Source of the DNA: Dugong dugon | Lineage: Eukaryota > Chordata > Mammalia > Sirenia > Dugongidae | DNA length: 64,000 bases | Assembly: GCA_030035585.1 (NCBI GenBank) | Contig: CM057465.1 | Coordinates: forward strand, 32,382,001-32,446,000 | Direction of reading: 5' to 3' | In this document: positions 46,398 through 57,600 of the stretch, in pieces | Layout: every line of letters begins with the position of its first letter | How positions within the stretch are numbered: position 1 is the stretch's first letter | Notes under the pieces: model-generated | Databases searched by the model: none | Told to the model about the DNA's origin: nothing | The model's input: the letters and a program-made list of their open reading frames with translations, nothing else | Program-made: the position numbers and the translations under genes

Positions 46398-47383
46398 ATG
46401 AAGGTACAGCAGATGTAAATGGCCAATGTCTGCTCTGGGTCTTTTCTAATGTCTCCGTGGCTAAATAATCTGCTTTTAATTTACTACATTATTTCAATTA
46501 ATTAGGTTATTGACAATCCTTGAAGTCAGGGATCAATTTTGATTTTTTTATAAGGTTTCTTGAAATACATTTATGTTTATGCATTGCTTGTTCCCAGCTC
46601 AACCTTTAGAGAGTAGTCATTAACTTTATCCAAATCTGGTCCACCTTCCCTACCAAGAAGGAAAAAGAATCATTTGGGGGCTTTAGCTCTACCTGGGACA
46701 ACAAAAAAATCCAGTTTTTGCAGGGTTGACATAATAAATCAGATAATAAGCAGACACTGAAATAATACTGATTCTACATGCAAATGGTACAATTTATTTG
46801 GCACAACTGTCCCTTAATCTGCTGCCTCATTAAGAAAAATTTCAAGCAGCTCATTTGTAGCATAAATCTATCATTCTGGAGAAAATTTTTCTCATGAGTA
46901 ATTATACAAAATTTAAATAAAAATGCTGCCACCAAGTAAATTTGTTAAATTATGCTCTTACTGTATTAGGGCCTCAATTTAATTGTCATCTGTCTGTAAA
47001 TACTACAGAAGAATTTACCATCACTTTAAGAAGATAATGACTGACAGTTTTCTATATATAATTACTCAAAGACAGGACAGCATTGTATAGACTGAAAACA
47101 CTTGCCCAAAGGATATGATTTATGTATGAGGTAAAGTAAGGGCACAGAAGAGGAAATACTACTTTGAAACCTATTACAAATATCAGGAAAAGATTGGGAA
47201 AAGACAGTACCATTGATTTAACGATGGTTTCATTCTAATACATAATCACAATCTCATTTACAGAGAAAAATGTTCTTCAGTTCCAGACATCCAAGAAACA
47301 CTTCAAATTACAATAATGCTTATGTTATAAATATCATAGAGGAAAGATGGAGGAGAGATAATTATTTATATCAGGTCACTACT
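46398..47383. other. Unannotated AT-rich stretch, possibly conserved DNA
   Basis: No repeat recognised. The stretch 46480-46530 has TAATTA-type motifs (TTTCAATTAATTAGGTTATTG). Whether it is conserved cannot be seen from one sequence. Confidence 0.35.
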
Positions 47384-47390
47384 CTTCTAG

Positions 47391-48008
47391 TGACAAGACT
47401 GAAACTGGACCAATGGGTCCACACCCAGCGTGCAAGAAGCCAATCTCTCAGACCCTGTTTTTGAGAGGAAGAAAGAGTTTATTTCACAGGCTAGCAAGTG
47501 GGAACTCAGAGGTATCGACCTCAGATTGAGTTCCTTGATTTGAATGAGAAACCACATTTTATACTTACACATATTCATATAAGGATGGAGGAAGGTGTTG
47601 GGCAGGATCAGAAAGTTTTAACTATTCATAGTTTCTATTGATTGTTTATTACGAGGCGGGGCTAAGACTTGACCTGGAAGTGGCCAAGGGACTCTTCGCT
47701 TTTGAAATGGGCTCGGCTAATGCTGATGACGTACATCTGGTGATTTTCATCCCTTGACATGAGTCTTTAGGTTTCTTGACATGAGTTCTCTTGTGTTACT
47801 GACCATGCGTGGCGGCCTGGGGTTGTCTGTCGGTCATCTTTGTCTGTTGTGCGCATGTCTAGCCATTCCGAGACAGTTAGATCTGGGCCCATCCGGGGCT
47901 CTCCAGAGGGTCTGCAAAACAACTTAGAGGAAGGGAGTGACATAGTGGGGGAGGTGACTAGACGTGGCCTGATAACTGATAATGTACTAATTAATTAGGT
48001 GTTTTCAG
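47391..48008 (-). mobile_element. Solo ERV LTR (class I-like), reverse orientation
   Basis: Read on the minus strand, a TATAAA box (near 47565) is followed about 90 bp later by AATAAA (near 47485) and then by a CT-rich, GC-moderate tail up to 47400, the normal U3-R-U5 order of a retroviral LTR. The 7-bp repeat CTTCTAG at 47384-47390 and 48009-48015 could be the insertion scar, though a 7-bp TSD is longer than the usual 4-6 bp, so the ends are approximate. No internal retroviral genes are present. Confidence 0.6.
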
Positions 48009-48309
48009 CTTCTAGGTCTCCTAACAAGATAAGGATGTTAATGGAACTAAACATGCCTGGTTTTCAGTTCAGATGAAATGGAAGCAAGATATATTTAGAG
48101 TGGATGGAATGGTGACTCAGAGAACTGGGTTTTTGGGTAGAGTAGGCACTGGGTGGAGAAATTCAAGGAGCAGGAAGAAGTCCCTCCCCCAATACCCAGC
48201 CCCTCAATCACTGCCAGGGAAATTCCTCCATGAAAATGCTGCTTCTATTCAAATTTGAAATACCGTTGGGAGTGAAAGAACTTTACACAGCTGCTAATTA
48301 TTTACTTCT

Positions 48310-48600
48310 TAGTGTGAAATAATTTCAACATTTATTTGACAAAATCTATTTCTGTACCAGGCCCTGTCAGAGGCACTGAGGATACAATACAGAACTAACA
48401 CAGACATGATTCCTTGTTTCATGGATCTTAGATTCCAGTTGAGGAGACAACCATTAATCAAACAACTCATAAATGAGTATTTAGTTACAGACTGCAATAA
48501 GAGCGATGATGAAGAGAAAGTTGGTCCAGAAAAAAGCACATGACCTCATCTAGGCTGGGGTCTTGTGGAAGTGCTGTGAGGAAGTGAACACTGAGCTGAC
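48310..48600. repeat. Old mammalian interspersed repeat, family uncertain
   Basis: Contains TGTACCAGGCCCTGTCAGAGG, CACTGAGGATACAATACAG and CAACCATTAATCAAACAAC, the same kind of relic as 39170-39290. Confidence 0.45.
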
Positions 48601-48784
48601 TTGCTGAGGGATGAACAGAGGTCAATGAAGGGAAGAGAAGGGTGAAATGTCATCCTAGGAAATAGAACAGTATGTTCTAAGGTTCTCCCCATGGCAAGAG
48701 TGAGCACGACTCCCTCCAGGAACTGAACGATGGCCACTGTGTGTTACTGCCAAGAGCACAGAGGCCCTCCAGACTCAATGGATC

Positions 48785-49250
48785 CTTGTCTTTCTCTTGT
48801 AAGGATACACAGAGAAGACAATTTTTGGGTTCAGCTCTAACAGGTTTATTTTACTTGTGACAAGTAAAAGGAGTCAGTGGGGCTCATGCCTCTCCAAAAG
48901 ACTGACTCACAAGGGGAAGCAAGGCTAGGGCTTGTATGGGTTCGGTGGGGACAACAGAGCAATAAATATTAAGTGGGTTTTTTCGAAGGGGCAAGTACTC
49001 CTTGGAATGGTAGTGCATACTAATTAGGTTGTGCACGCATCTGGAATCCAAGATGGAACCCATTGATGTTCAAGATGGAGTCCCCTCGGCAGCTCTTGGC
49101 ATCACTTGTTATGGGATATGGGATTTGGCACGGGCACACTGATCTTCTGTACTACTTCACCCCCTTTGATGGGCCAAGGGAGATCAAACAGTGGTCACTT
49201 TGTTCTTCTGCACATGTGGAGCCTGTAAGGAGGAAGAAGGGACTAGAAAA
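48785..49250 (-). mobile_element. Possible ERV LTR, reverse orientation
   Basis: On the minus strand, ACTTGTCACAAGTAAAATAAAC (polyadenylation signal near 48845-48852) is followed by AGCTGAACCCAAAAATTGTC, as at R-U5 of an LTR; upstream, CpG-containing text could be U3. Ends and TSD are not clear. Confidence 0.4.
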
Positions 49251-50685
49251 AAACAGTAAGGAGAAATTAGTAATTCCTAGGTTCTTTTAACTTATTTTAT
49301 ATAGACAGGGTGTGATTCCTGTTTACCCAACTTCCAGGTGGTAATCTTTTAACAGCTGTTTTTATTCTGCCAGCACAGTTAACCCTATCTGTCTCATGTG
49401 GATGGATGGCAGAGACAAGGGAGAGATAAGAGAGACATGAGACTGGAGAGGTAGGCTGGAACAAAAGCAGCAGAGGCATGGAGGCCATATTAAGGGCTTG
49501 GTGTTTATCTTAAGAGGAATAGGAAGTTGATGAAGGTTAAGTATGGTGGGTGGGGGTGGGTAGGAGGGTGGTTATTATGAAATATATATTTTTAAAAGAT
49601 AACAATATATCAAAGTAATAGCGAGTTTTAAGAGTTTGGAAGAAAACAGGAATCACTGAGTCATGGATGTGTGGAAGAAGATGGGATGGAGAAAGGGTGA
49701 TGTACACCAGGCAAATGTTGACTCCTTCCTGGTTTTCATAGGACTAATTCTGTCTGGACTCTGCTAGATATTCCTGTATAGAAGTCTTGAGATTAGCATG
49801 ACACGTAAGGATATTTCAGAGTGAGCTAAAGCAGATACTGATGTTGGGAGTGAGTCTGGGGTCTTGGGTTTATTATGGTAAATTATTTTAATAGGGGAAA
49901 ACAAAAAAGTGAATTAGCAGATATTTAAAAGGTTTTTAAGACAAGGAGTTCAGTATAATGGTTTACGGTTTTTTACAGTGAGGTAAAGAAGAATAAGCCT
50001 CAGGTGAAGTTAGAGTCATGTGTAATGGCAATAACATGACTTTGGTTTTCTGTACTGTAGTTAGTGAGGTCTTCCCGAAGATGGACCAGACTTCTGGACT
50101 ATAGATCATTTGTGGAATCCTATATACTGGCTACAGCAATCTGGTTGCATTGCATCTCAGTATCAACAGTGTGTGCTACATTGAGTTAGAAATGTGGCTA
50201 TGTCTCAGTTTAGAGAAGGTGTTTTAGGAGCAGATATGCTAACTGATGTTAGAAATCAGAGAACTACAAAACAGACCAATACAGGATTGTAAATTTATTT
50301 ATTCATTCACTTGTTCCTTGATGTCTCATTCAGCAAGTGTTTATTGAGTACTGCCTTTTGGAAGACGCTTTGCTATGCGTAAGTCCACAAAACTAATAAC
50401 TAAAATTAGTTCATTTTATATGAAAACTAAGAAATTACAGATGTAATTTTGCAAATATAGTACATAAATAAACTTTCCATTTAGCTCATGAGGCCAGAAT
50501 TTAAGTGCTCTTGTCTACTATGTGACTATATATCTAAGTTATAAGAATCATTTTCTTAATGGACACAGTCTTTGAATGAATAAATTAAAAAAAAAAAACT
50601 ACAGTAACTTTTTGTCCTGATGTCATATTTCCATCAACTGCTATTTTTTGCTCTCAAGATAATATTCCTTTATAATACTAGGATG
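49251..50685. other. Unannotated stretch
   Basis: A G/T-rich block near 49540-49575. No gene. Short old relics are possible near 50290-50370 (TCAGCAAGTGTTTATTGAGTA). Confidence 0.4.
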
Positions 50686-50886
50686 AGTCCCTGAGTGCAA
50701 ACAGCTAATGTGCTCAGCTGCTAACCAAAAGGTTGGAAGTTCTAGTCTACCCAGAGGCACCTCTGAAGGAAGGCCTGGTGATCTACTTCCAAAAAATCAG
50801 CCATTGAAAATCCTATGAAGCACGGTTCTACTCTGACACATATGGTTGCCGTGAGTCAGAATCGACTCAGTAGCAACTGGTTTTTA
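50686..50886 (+). mobile_element. AfroSINE (GAGTCCCTGG type)
   Basis: GAGTCCCTGAGTGCAAACAGC head, AGGTTGGAAGTTCTAGTCTACC, and tail GTCAGAATCGACTCAGTAGC. Near complete. Confidence 0.9.
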
Positions 50887-52649
50887 TAATACCAGGAAGT
50901 ATGTAAACTTCAGGTAAAAAATTGAAAATGAGTGAAAAGATAAAGATTTCTTTTTGCTTGTATTCATGTACATGCAAATTTGTATAATTATATTTCACTG
51001 TAAAATGGAAGATTTTCAGAACCATCTCACAGTGGAAAAATAAATGTGCAGTGAAATCCTATGAAGCACCTTCTTTGGCAAAACAGTTCTCAAAAAGGAG
51101 AGCGGCTCCAGTTCCCATGACAATAAAACTGTGCTGCATCAAAATCCCCGATCTATCTCGGCTCTTATTATCTAGCTCTGTAATAGAAAGCCTTTCCATT
51201 GTGGCAGTGAGCAGATGGACAGGGGGCTGCCTCTTTTCTTTAGAGTTGGAAATTGGTCAAAAGATCAAGAGACAATCTAATTAAAAGGTTTCCTATCGAC
51301 TTAAAAGATTCATCAGGGCAAAACCAAACTGCTAGGGTAGGAGTGAAGGGGCACCCAGTGCTTGAGAAAATTTAAAATAAAAAATGAATAGCAATATCTT
51401 CAACACATTATTATGGCTTAAAAATACCTGAAACAGATTTCAAAGAAAAAAATACTCATTTATATAATTAATTGTGACTATAGATAATTGGTGGCATAAA
51501 TACTAAAGAAAAAATAATATGTAAGTTTGCATAAAAAATTGGAGGACCAAAACTTACCTTAAAAAAAAAAAGGCATAGTCAAGTGTGTGACTCCTTAGTA
51601 CACAGAGAAGACTGACAAGCTCCTCAGAACACGTGCTTTGAGGTAAAGCAAAAATTAAAAAGACAACAAAAATACACGCCAGTTCTTTCAGTTGTTAAAA
51701 CTCTTTGACACTGGTAAGTCTAAATTTGGAAGGCAGTTTTTTTCTTAATTGAGTCATTGATACCATTTCTCTTATCACGTACAACTAGGAAAGGGATTTT
51801 TAATAGCCCAGCTTTCATAAACACCTAGAATACCCTCAATGGTCTTCCAAGGAGTCTGTGATCCCCCTGCCCCCAATCTCATGGTAAACAGTATTGTGAT
51901 GGATTTGTATTGTGTTAAAATGGCTACTCGGGAACCAAGTTTCCCAGAATTCCCTCCTCTGCAAATTTCCAGGTTAACGTGGGCCTCAAGAGACATTTTG
52001 CACAAGATCTGAGAGGTGAAAGTGGGGTAGTAGCTATCCTACTTTTTTACACTTGAAAGGGGGTTGCAGGGCATGGAGCCCTGTTGGAACTCACACACGT
52101 TGTCACATATCTGCAGGCTCACCTGGTTGGCGTGGGACAGCAGCTGGGCTCCTGCCAGGTCCTCCTGCTGGATCAGCTTCCCTGACTTCTGGACCAGGTG
52201 CATATTTAGCTCCCTGATGGATGGCACCGGCTTCTCCTTTATCCTGCTTGTCTTTGCTTCCTCTGTTTCACATCCATCCTCTTTTCCCAACTGCTTCAGA
52301 TGCCAGCAACAAACACAGAAACCACAGCTTTACACCCTTCCTTAGACCCGTTAACCCGCTCCTACAATGCTGAATATCAAATCCCTATAATTCAAAAATG
52401 CATAAACATATATAGACAATAAGTAGATATATTTATACTTTACTTACTTCCACAACATACAGTTGAATAAGACAATACGCAAGAAAAATCTGTTTATCCT
52501 GTAAATTCTTATTTAGCTGAATTTTTTCCTCACACTGCTGATTCCCTACAAAATTGGTCAAATCTCCCATATTCTTAAACAGTAACAGCCACAAAATCTA
52601 TTCCTTTGTTATTATTTTAAACCATCATATTATCTCTTTCTTTCCCTTT
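50887..52649. other. Unannotated stretch with one unexplained open frame
   Basis: No repeat recognised. At 52039-52290 (minus) an 84-codon frame has ordinary amino-acid composition, including SIRELNMHLVQKSGKLIQQ and AQLLSHANQVSLQICDNV, predicted helical by eye. I do not recognise it. It could be an old retrocopy piece, an exon, or chance. Confidence 0.35.
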
Positions 52650-52885
52650 AAACAGAAAATAGACAACATTTACTGAGGGCTTATTGTATAGCAGGCATCT
52701 TTATATATATTGTCTCATGGAAGCCTCATGACAATCCAGTGAAGTAGATACTGTTAATGGCCTTGTGCTCCAGAGGAGGAAGCCGACTCAGAAAGGCTAA
52801 GCAAGTAGCCCAAGGCCATAAAGTAGGAATTTGAACCCAGGTCTCTCTCCCTTTAGAGACCATACATTTAACCACTATACTCAAT
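52650..52885 (-). repeat. MIR relic
   Basis: ACTGAGGGCTTATTGTATAGC, AGCAAGTAGCCCAAGGCC and TTTGAACCCAGGTCTCTC, then ATTTAACCACTATACTCAATTGCC: reverse-strand MIR from core to tRNA-like head. Confidence 0.85.
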
Positions 52886-53639
52886 TGCCTCTTGGAGAAC
52901 CTCTTGAAAGATAAACACTGGCTGTCTGTACATGTGAATCACATACTTGCTGCTCATCTCCTTTGCAATAAAGAAATGATGTATGTAAATTTCCTGGCTA
53001 GCTTAGGATCTGACACATAGTAGCACTCAATACCTGCAGATTCTCTTTGGCTCTGTACCCTCTCCACCAGCCCTTACAAAAGAAAGAGGCTGCGAAGGTT
53101 CTGTTTACCTCTGTTCTCTTGTTGAAGTCACAATTTTAAATGTTATAATTATAAAAATGACTCCAAAATCTACTTCCCCAAACCCAAATTCACCTCTAAA
53201 TTCTAGACCCACATTTCCAATGGCTTGTTGAGTATCTCCATGGGCTGCCCCTCTAGCATCTCAAATAGAATATAACCTTCTCTCTCCTATCCTTTCCCCA
53301 CCAGTTCTGTGTTCTCTGACGGTGGGGATGTTGCCATGAAATCTAAGCTTTTTTCTAATGTGTTCCTTTCCTACTGGGATGTGCATGTATAAGCCCAGGG
53401 TGCAGGAACCGAGAGGAGAGCCAGGACACAGTTTCTTGGAATATCACTTTTACTCAGCAGTAAGGAAAGTATAAAATTATTCCTTGCTCCAGATACTTGC
53501 ATGGCTCACTCCTTTACCTCTTTGAAATTTTTGCAAAAAATGTCACCTTCCCAATGGACCTACATGAACATCTCCTCTAACACATATCTCTCACTTAGTT
53601 TCCCTTATCCTGCTCTATTCTTTTTCTCTGTCACTAATG
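52886..53639. other. Unannotated stretch
   Basis: Some L2-like wording near 53000-53060 and 53490-53620 (TGACACATAGTAGCACTCAA; CTTCCCAATGGACC). No gene. Confidence 0.4.
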
Positions 53640-53830
53640 ACCTGCTAACACCTATTTGATTTATTTATTTATTATGTCTATTGTTATTGCCAGTCTCACC
53701 TTCTAAGAATGTCAGCTCCTCAAGGGTAAAGATTTTTGTTTGTTTTGTTTATCAATTTATCACCAGTGCCTAGAACAGAGCCCATAGTTGGCGCTGTATA
53801 AATATTTGTTGAATGTATTAATGAATAAAT
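53640..53830 (+). repeat. L2 3'-end relic
   Basis: GTCAGCTCCTCAAGGGTAAAG, CACCAGTGCCTAGAACAGAGC and AAATATTTGTTGAATGTATTA in order. Confidence 0.8.
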
Positions 53831-54279
53831 TTTATAGCAAAACAAGCACAGCTATATTATGGCATGAACTATAAAATTTGTATGAATTGAAAACAACACA
53901 TCAGTGGAGATACTTAATTTTTTTCAATAACTTGTTACATATTTTTCATCTAAATAAAAAATTTAAAGGAAAATTTCCAACACTATGAAAAAGGCAAAGC
54001 AGCATCAGTTGCTTTAAGTAGAAGAAAACTCTACCAAAAATGTGGAATTATTAACATAAATATTACATAGATACCACTGAAAATTATCCTTCATTCCACT
54101 GGTAGTATATGTTTCTCATGCTTTGGGAAATGTTGGCCTAAGAAATTTAAGAAGATTCTATTAGAGATCACTAAATCCTAGACCTGGATGGGATTTTAGA
54201 AACTAGCTCATTTTAGAAATGAAGAAATGGAAGCTGAGAGAGATTTAATTACTTGTTCCCAGCCACACAGTGATTTTTA
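53831..54279. other. Unannotated AT-rich stretch
   Basis: An MIR-like phrase near 54205-54270 (TTAGAAATGAAGAAATGGAAG). Otherwise nothing. Confidence 0.4.
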
Positions 54280-54477
54280 GAGGCTTGTGGCACAGTGGTT
54301 AACAGCTATGGCTGCTAATCAAAAGGTAAGCTTCAAATCCCCCAGTAGCTCCTTGGAGAAACCCTATGGAGCAATTCTACTCTGTCCTGTAGGGTCACTA
54401 TGAGTTGGAATCGAATCAGCAGCAATGAGTACCACCTGTCAGTAGGGATCGACTTGACAGCAACTAACAATAACAAC
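54280..54477 (+). mobile_element. AfroSINE, GGAGCCC type, with extended tail
   Basis: GAGGCTTGTGGCACAGTGG head, CACTATGAGTTGGAATCGAAT, and a partly repeated tail (AGGGATCGACTTGACAGCAA) before (AAC)n. Confidence 0.88.
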
Positions 54478-54493
54478 AACCAATACTTTATTC

Positions 54494-54702
54494 TGGAGTC
54501 CCTGGATAGTGCAAATGGTTAGTTTACTCTGCTGCTAACTGAAAGATTAGAGGTTCGAATCCACCCAGAGGTGTCTCAGAAGAAAGGCCTGGCAATCTAC
54601 TTCTGAAAAATCAGCCACTGAAAACCCTATGGAGCACGGTTTTACTCTGACACACATGGGGTCACAATGAGTTGGAATCAATTCCATGGCAACTGGTTTA
54701 CC
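54494..54702 (+). mobile_element. AfroSINE (GAGTCCCTGG type)
   Basis: TCTGGAGTCCCTGGATAGTGC head, AGAGGTTCGAATCCACCCAG (a good box B), and tail TTCCATGGCAACTGGTTT. It follows a copy of the other subfamily by 16 bp in the same orientation. Confidence 0.93.
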
Positions 54703-54739
54703 ACCTTATTATAACACTCATCCATGACATGTTTTTGCC

Positions 54740-55130
54740 TGTTTCAAACCATATTGTACCATTCACAATTAAGCACAATCTCTCCCACATTTACTTGCCT
54801 CTGAGCTTTTGTTTATCTTGAATATTTCCTTTTGCTCTTCTTGATCCTTCACCTCATATGTGAAGACTCATCTTAAATGCCACCTTCTCCACGAGCGCTT
54901 ATTCGTATTTGTCCCATAGCATTGTACTCTTTTTTTCCTTACATTGGTCGCTTTTTGTACTTGTCTTGTATTTATTACTTTTCCTGTATTTATTACTTTT
55001 CTACTTTTCAGTAGAGAGCTTGAGAACAGAAACAGCCTTATTTTTATACTTTTCCACTGTAATACCTAGCATGGCCCCTTATAAGCAGTTTGTGCTCAGT
55101 AAGAGTTTGCAATGAATTGAATTGAATCTT
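54740..55130 (+). repeat. L2 3'-region relic
   Basis: GTGAAGACTCATCTTAAATGCC, AGAGAGCTTGAGAACAGAAAC and TAATACCTAGCATGGCCCC, ordered as in L2 3' ends. Confidence 0.75.
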
Positions 55131-55599
55131 TTTACTATTTGGAAACACAGCAGTGGAAAACGTGATGCTGGTGGTCTTTCTATATTATGAGGCCCATCTG
55201 TTTGCCATTACCTGTTTCCCACCTGCTGTCATTACTAGTGTAAAATTCCATCTGCTACCATGTTTTCTTTTCCAAGCCTGAGTTGGCCCTAAATCTGTCG
55301 GGCTCTAAAAGAGTTTTACCTAATCAGCATTACTTTTCCTTAATGATTTTTTACTAATTACTAAAGTTTTGTTTTATTTTATTTGCCTCCTATGAGTATC
55401 TTTGAGATGTGAGCAAGGTAACCAATACTGAAATCAAAACAATCTGTTAAAACTATTTGAAAAAAAAAAATACTGGGCAAGCCTTCAGGTTTAGATGTGA
55501 AGCAGGAGTTACAGATGGAAGAGTGTGACCTTGAGGAGTCACTTAACCTTTCTGGCTCTCGGGTTTCTCTCCTTTAAGATGAGAAAATCAGGTACAGTG

Positions 55600-56145
55600 G
55601 CTCTAAGGACCCTTCCGAATGTAACGGCCCTGATAGCAAAAGTTCATCCTTTAGGGCAGCCTTACTGCCACCTCCTCCACAAGTCTTTCCTGACTCCTAC
55701 CCTGGTAAAAATGAATCGCTTCTTTCAACTCCTCCATACTACCTCATGGTAATACCTTTTCCTGTACTGTAGTCAAGTTATCTCTGTAATTAACTACCTT
55801 GCTCCCTTATACTGCCCCCCTTAAGTTATGGGTCCTGAATGCAGTAATAAAGTCTTTGTAACTCCCCAAATGCTTAGCAGAGGTCATTATAGATACCCAA
55901 AAACCAAACCAGTCGCCATCGAATCGATTCCAACTCATAGTGATCCCATAGGGTATCCAAGGCTGTAAAATCTCTGTGGAAGCAGACTGCTGCAGCTTTT
56001 CTCCTGTGGAGCTGCTGGTGGTTTCGAACTGCCAACCTTTCGGTTAGCAGTCCATTGCTTTTACCAATGTGCCACCAGGGCTCCTTACATATACATAGTA
56101 TGAGCTTTATAAATATTTATTGACTGAGTGAATAAATTAATGAAT
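55600..56145 (+). repeat. L2 3'-region relic, split by a SINE
   Basis: CACAAGTCTTTCCTGACTCC and GGTCCTGAATGCAGTAATAAAG lie left of the SINE, and GAGCTTTATAAATATTTATTGACTG right of it; all belong to one L2 end. Confidence 0.75.
55897..56085 (-). mobile_element. AfroSINE (GGAGCCC type) nested in L2
   Basis: AAAAACCAAACCAGTCGCCATC to TGTGCCACCAGGGCTCC, complete in reverse orientation, low divergence. Confidence 0.93.
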
Positions 56146-56318
56146 TAACTGGAAAATTATAACATCATGATAATCCTATGAGCTAAGAAATAAGAACCAA
56201 AAATGCTACTGACATGATTGGGTGATTAAAGAAATTGGAGCCAGGGTTATGAATTTTGGTCATCATGCAAAGAAATTCCAGAAAATAAATGGTAATGCAT
56301 TATTTAAACATACTAGCA

Positions 56319-56640
56319 AGATGTTGTTGTTATTGTTGTTAGGTGCCATCGAGTGGGTTCCGTCTCCTAGCGACCCGATGTGCAACAGGACAAAACACTG
56401 CACAGTCCTGGGCCATCCTCACAATGGCTGCTATGTTTGAGCCCATTGTTGCAGCCACTGTGTCAATCTATCTCATTGAGGGTCTTCCTCTTTTTCACTG
56501 ACCCTCTACTTTACCCAACATGATGTCCTTCTCCAGGGACTGGTCCCTCCTGACAACATGTCCAAAGTACATGAGACAAAGTCTCGCCATCCTCCCTTCT
56601 AAGGAGCATTCTGGCTGTACTTCTTGCGAGACAGATTTGG
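56319..56640 (-). mobile_element. RTE 3'-end fragment
   Basis: GTTATTGTTGTTAGGTGCCATC, AGGGTCTTCCTCTTTTTCACTG, CTCCAGGGACTGGTCCCTCC and AAGGAGCATTCTGGCTGTAC as in 41837-42150. It keeps about 320 bp. Confidence 0.93.
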
Positions 56641-56689
56641 AGCATTTTATATGTAAACACCATACATAGCATGTATAGAAGGATAAGTC

Positions 56690-56905
56690 ATGCTACATAG
56701 TGACTGGGAGCACAGGTTCTAGAGATGGATGCCTGACTTCCCATTCTGGCTCCTACTTTCTGTGAACTTGGGAACGTTACATAACTCTCTGTGTCTCAGC
56801 TTTATTATCTGTAACATGGGTGTATCTACTTCATAGAGTTACTGTGAGAATTAAGTGAGTGCTTGGCACATATTATATGTTCAATAAATGTTTGCCATTA
56901 TCTTA
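56690..56905 (+). repeat. MIR relic
   Basis: CACAGGTTCTAGAGATGG, TGAACTTGGGAACGTTACATA, ATCTGTAACATGGGTG and GTGCTTGGCACATATTATATG in MIR order. Confidence 0.85.
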
Positions 56906-57354
56906 CAGTCAGTACTGAAATATTTCAATATGTCTGTCCTTTAGTCTATAAAATGGTAATAATAAAGAAAGCTTTCTCCTAGAAGCACTGTTGGATTTTC
57001 TCAGCTCTTATGACCATCGATCAGAACAAAAATATCTTCACTTAAAAATAGCTAAGAAGCACTGAGACATTTAAAAGGTGACCTGGATTATTGCTCATCC
57101 AAAGTCAGTTTATTTTTCCAGTTTGAAAATCCTATAATATTTGCTTGAGTGGAATACTGGCAAAATATGAACTTCACACTGTACTTACCTTCCTAATAAT
57201 GTATGCACACCAGGCAGAAAATTAATGAGCATGAATACTTCCCCTTAATATTTCAGAAAGAAAATTATACAAGATTCTTACATGTGAAACATCTTCCTTT
57301 TGAAGATAACCAAATCTTTTCCCAAAATCTATCATTTAATGTTAATTCTGTGAT
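56906..57354. other. Unannotated stretch
   Basis: No repeat or gene recognised. Confidence 0.4.
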
Positions 57355-57600
57355 TAGGACACAGGCTTTGTGATTAGGAAGACCAGGGTTTACATTCTGG
57401 CTCTACCACTTTCTAGCTGTGTGAAACAGAATGTATTACTTCACCTCTCTCAGCCTCAGCTTCTCCATTTGTGAAATGAGAATAATAGCAATTTCTTTAC
57501 TCAAAAGCTTAGTGTAAGCATTAAATAAGGTCATATGAAAGGTACTTAGCACAGTGTCCAGCAGAGAATAAATGATCAATACATGCTTTAGCTATTATTG
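57355..57600 (+). repeat. MIR relic
   Basis: GGCTCTACCACTTTCTAGCTGTG, CTTCTCCATTTGTGAAATGAG and GTACTTAGCACAGTGTCCAGC. A clear full-length MIR. Confidence 0.9.
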
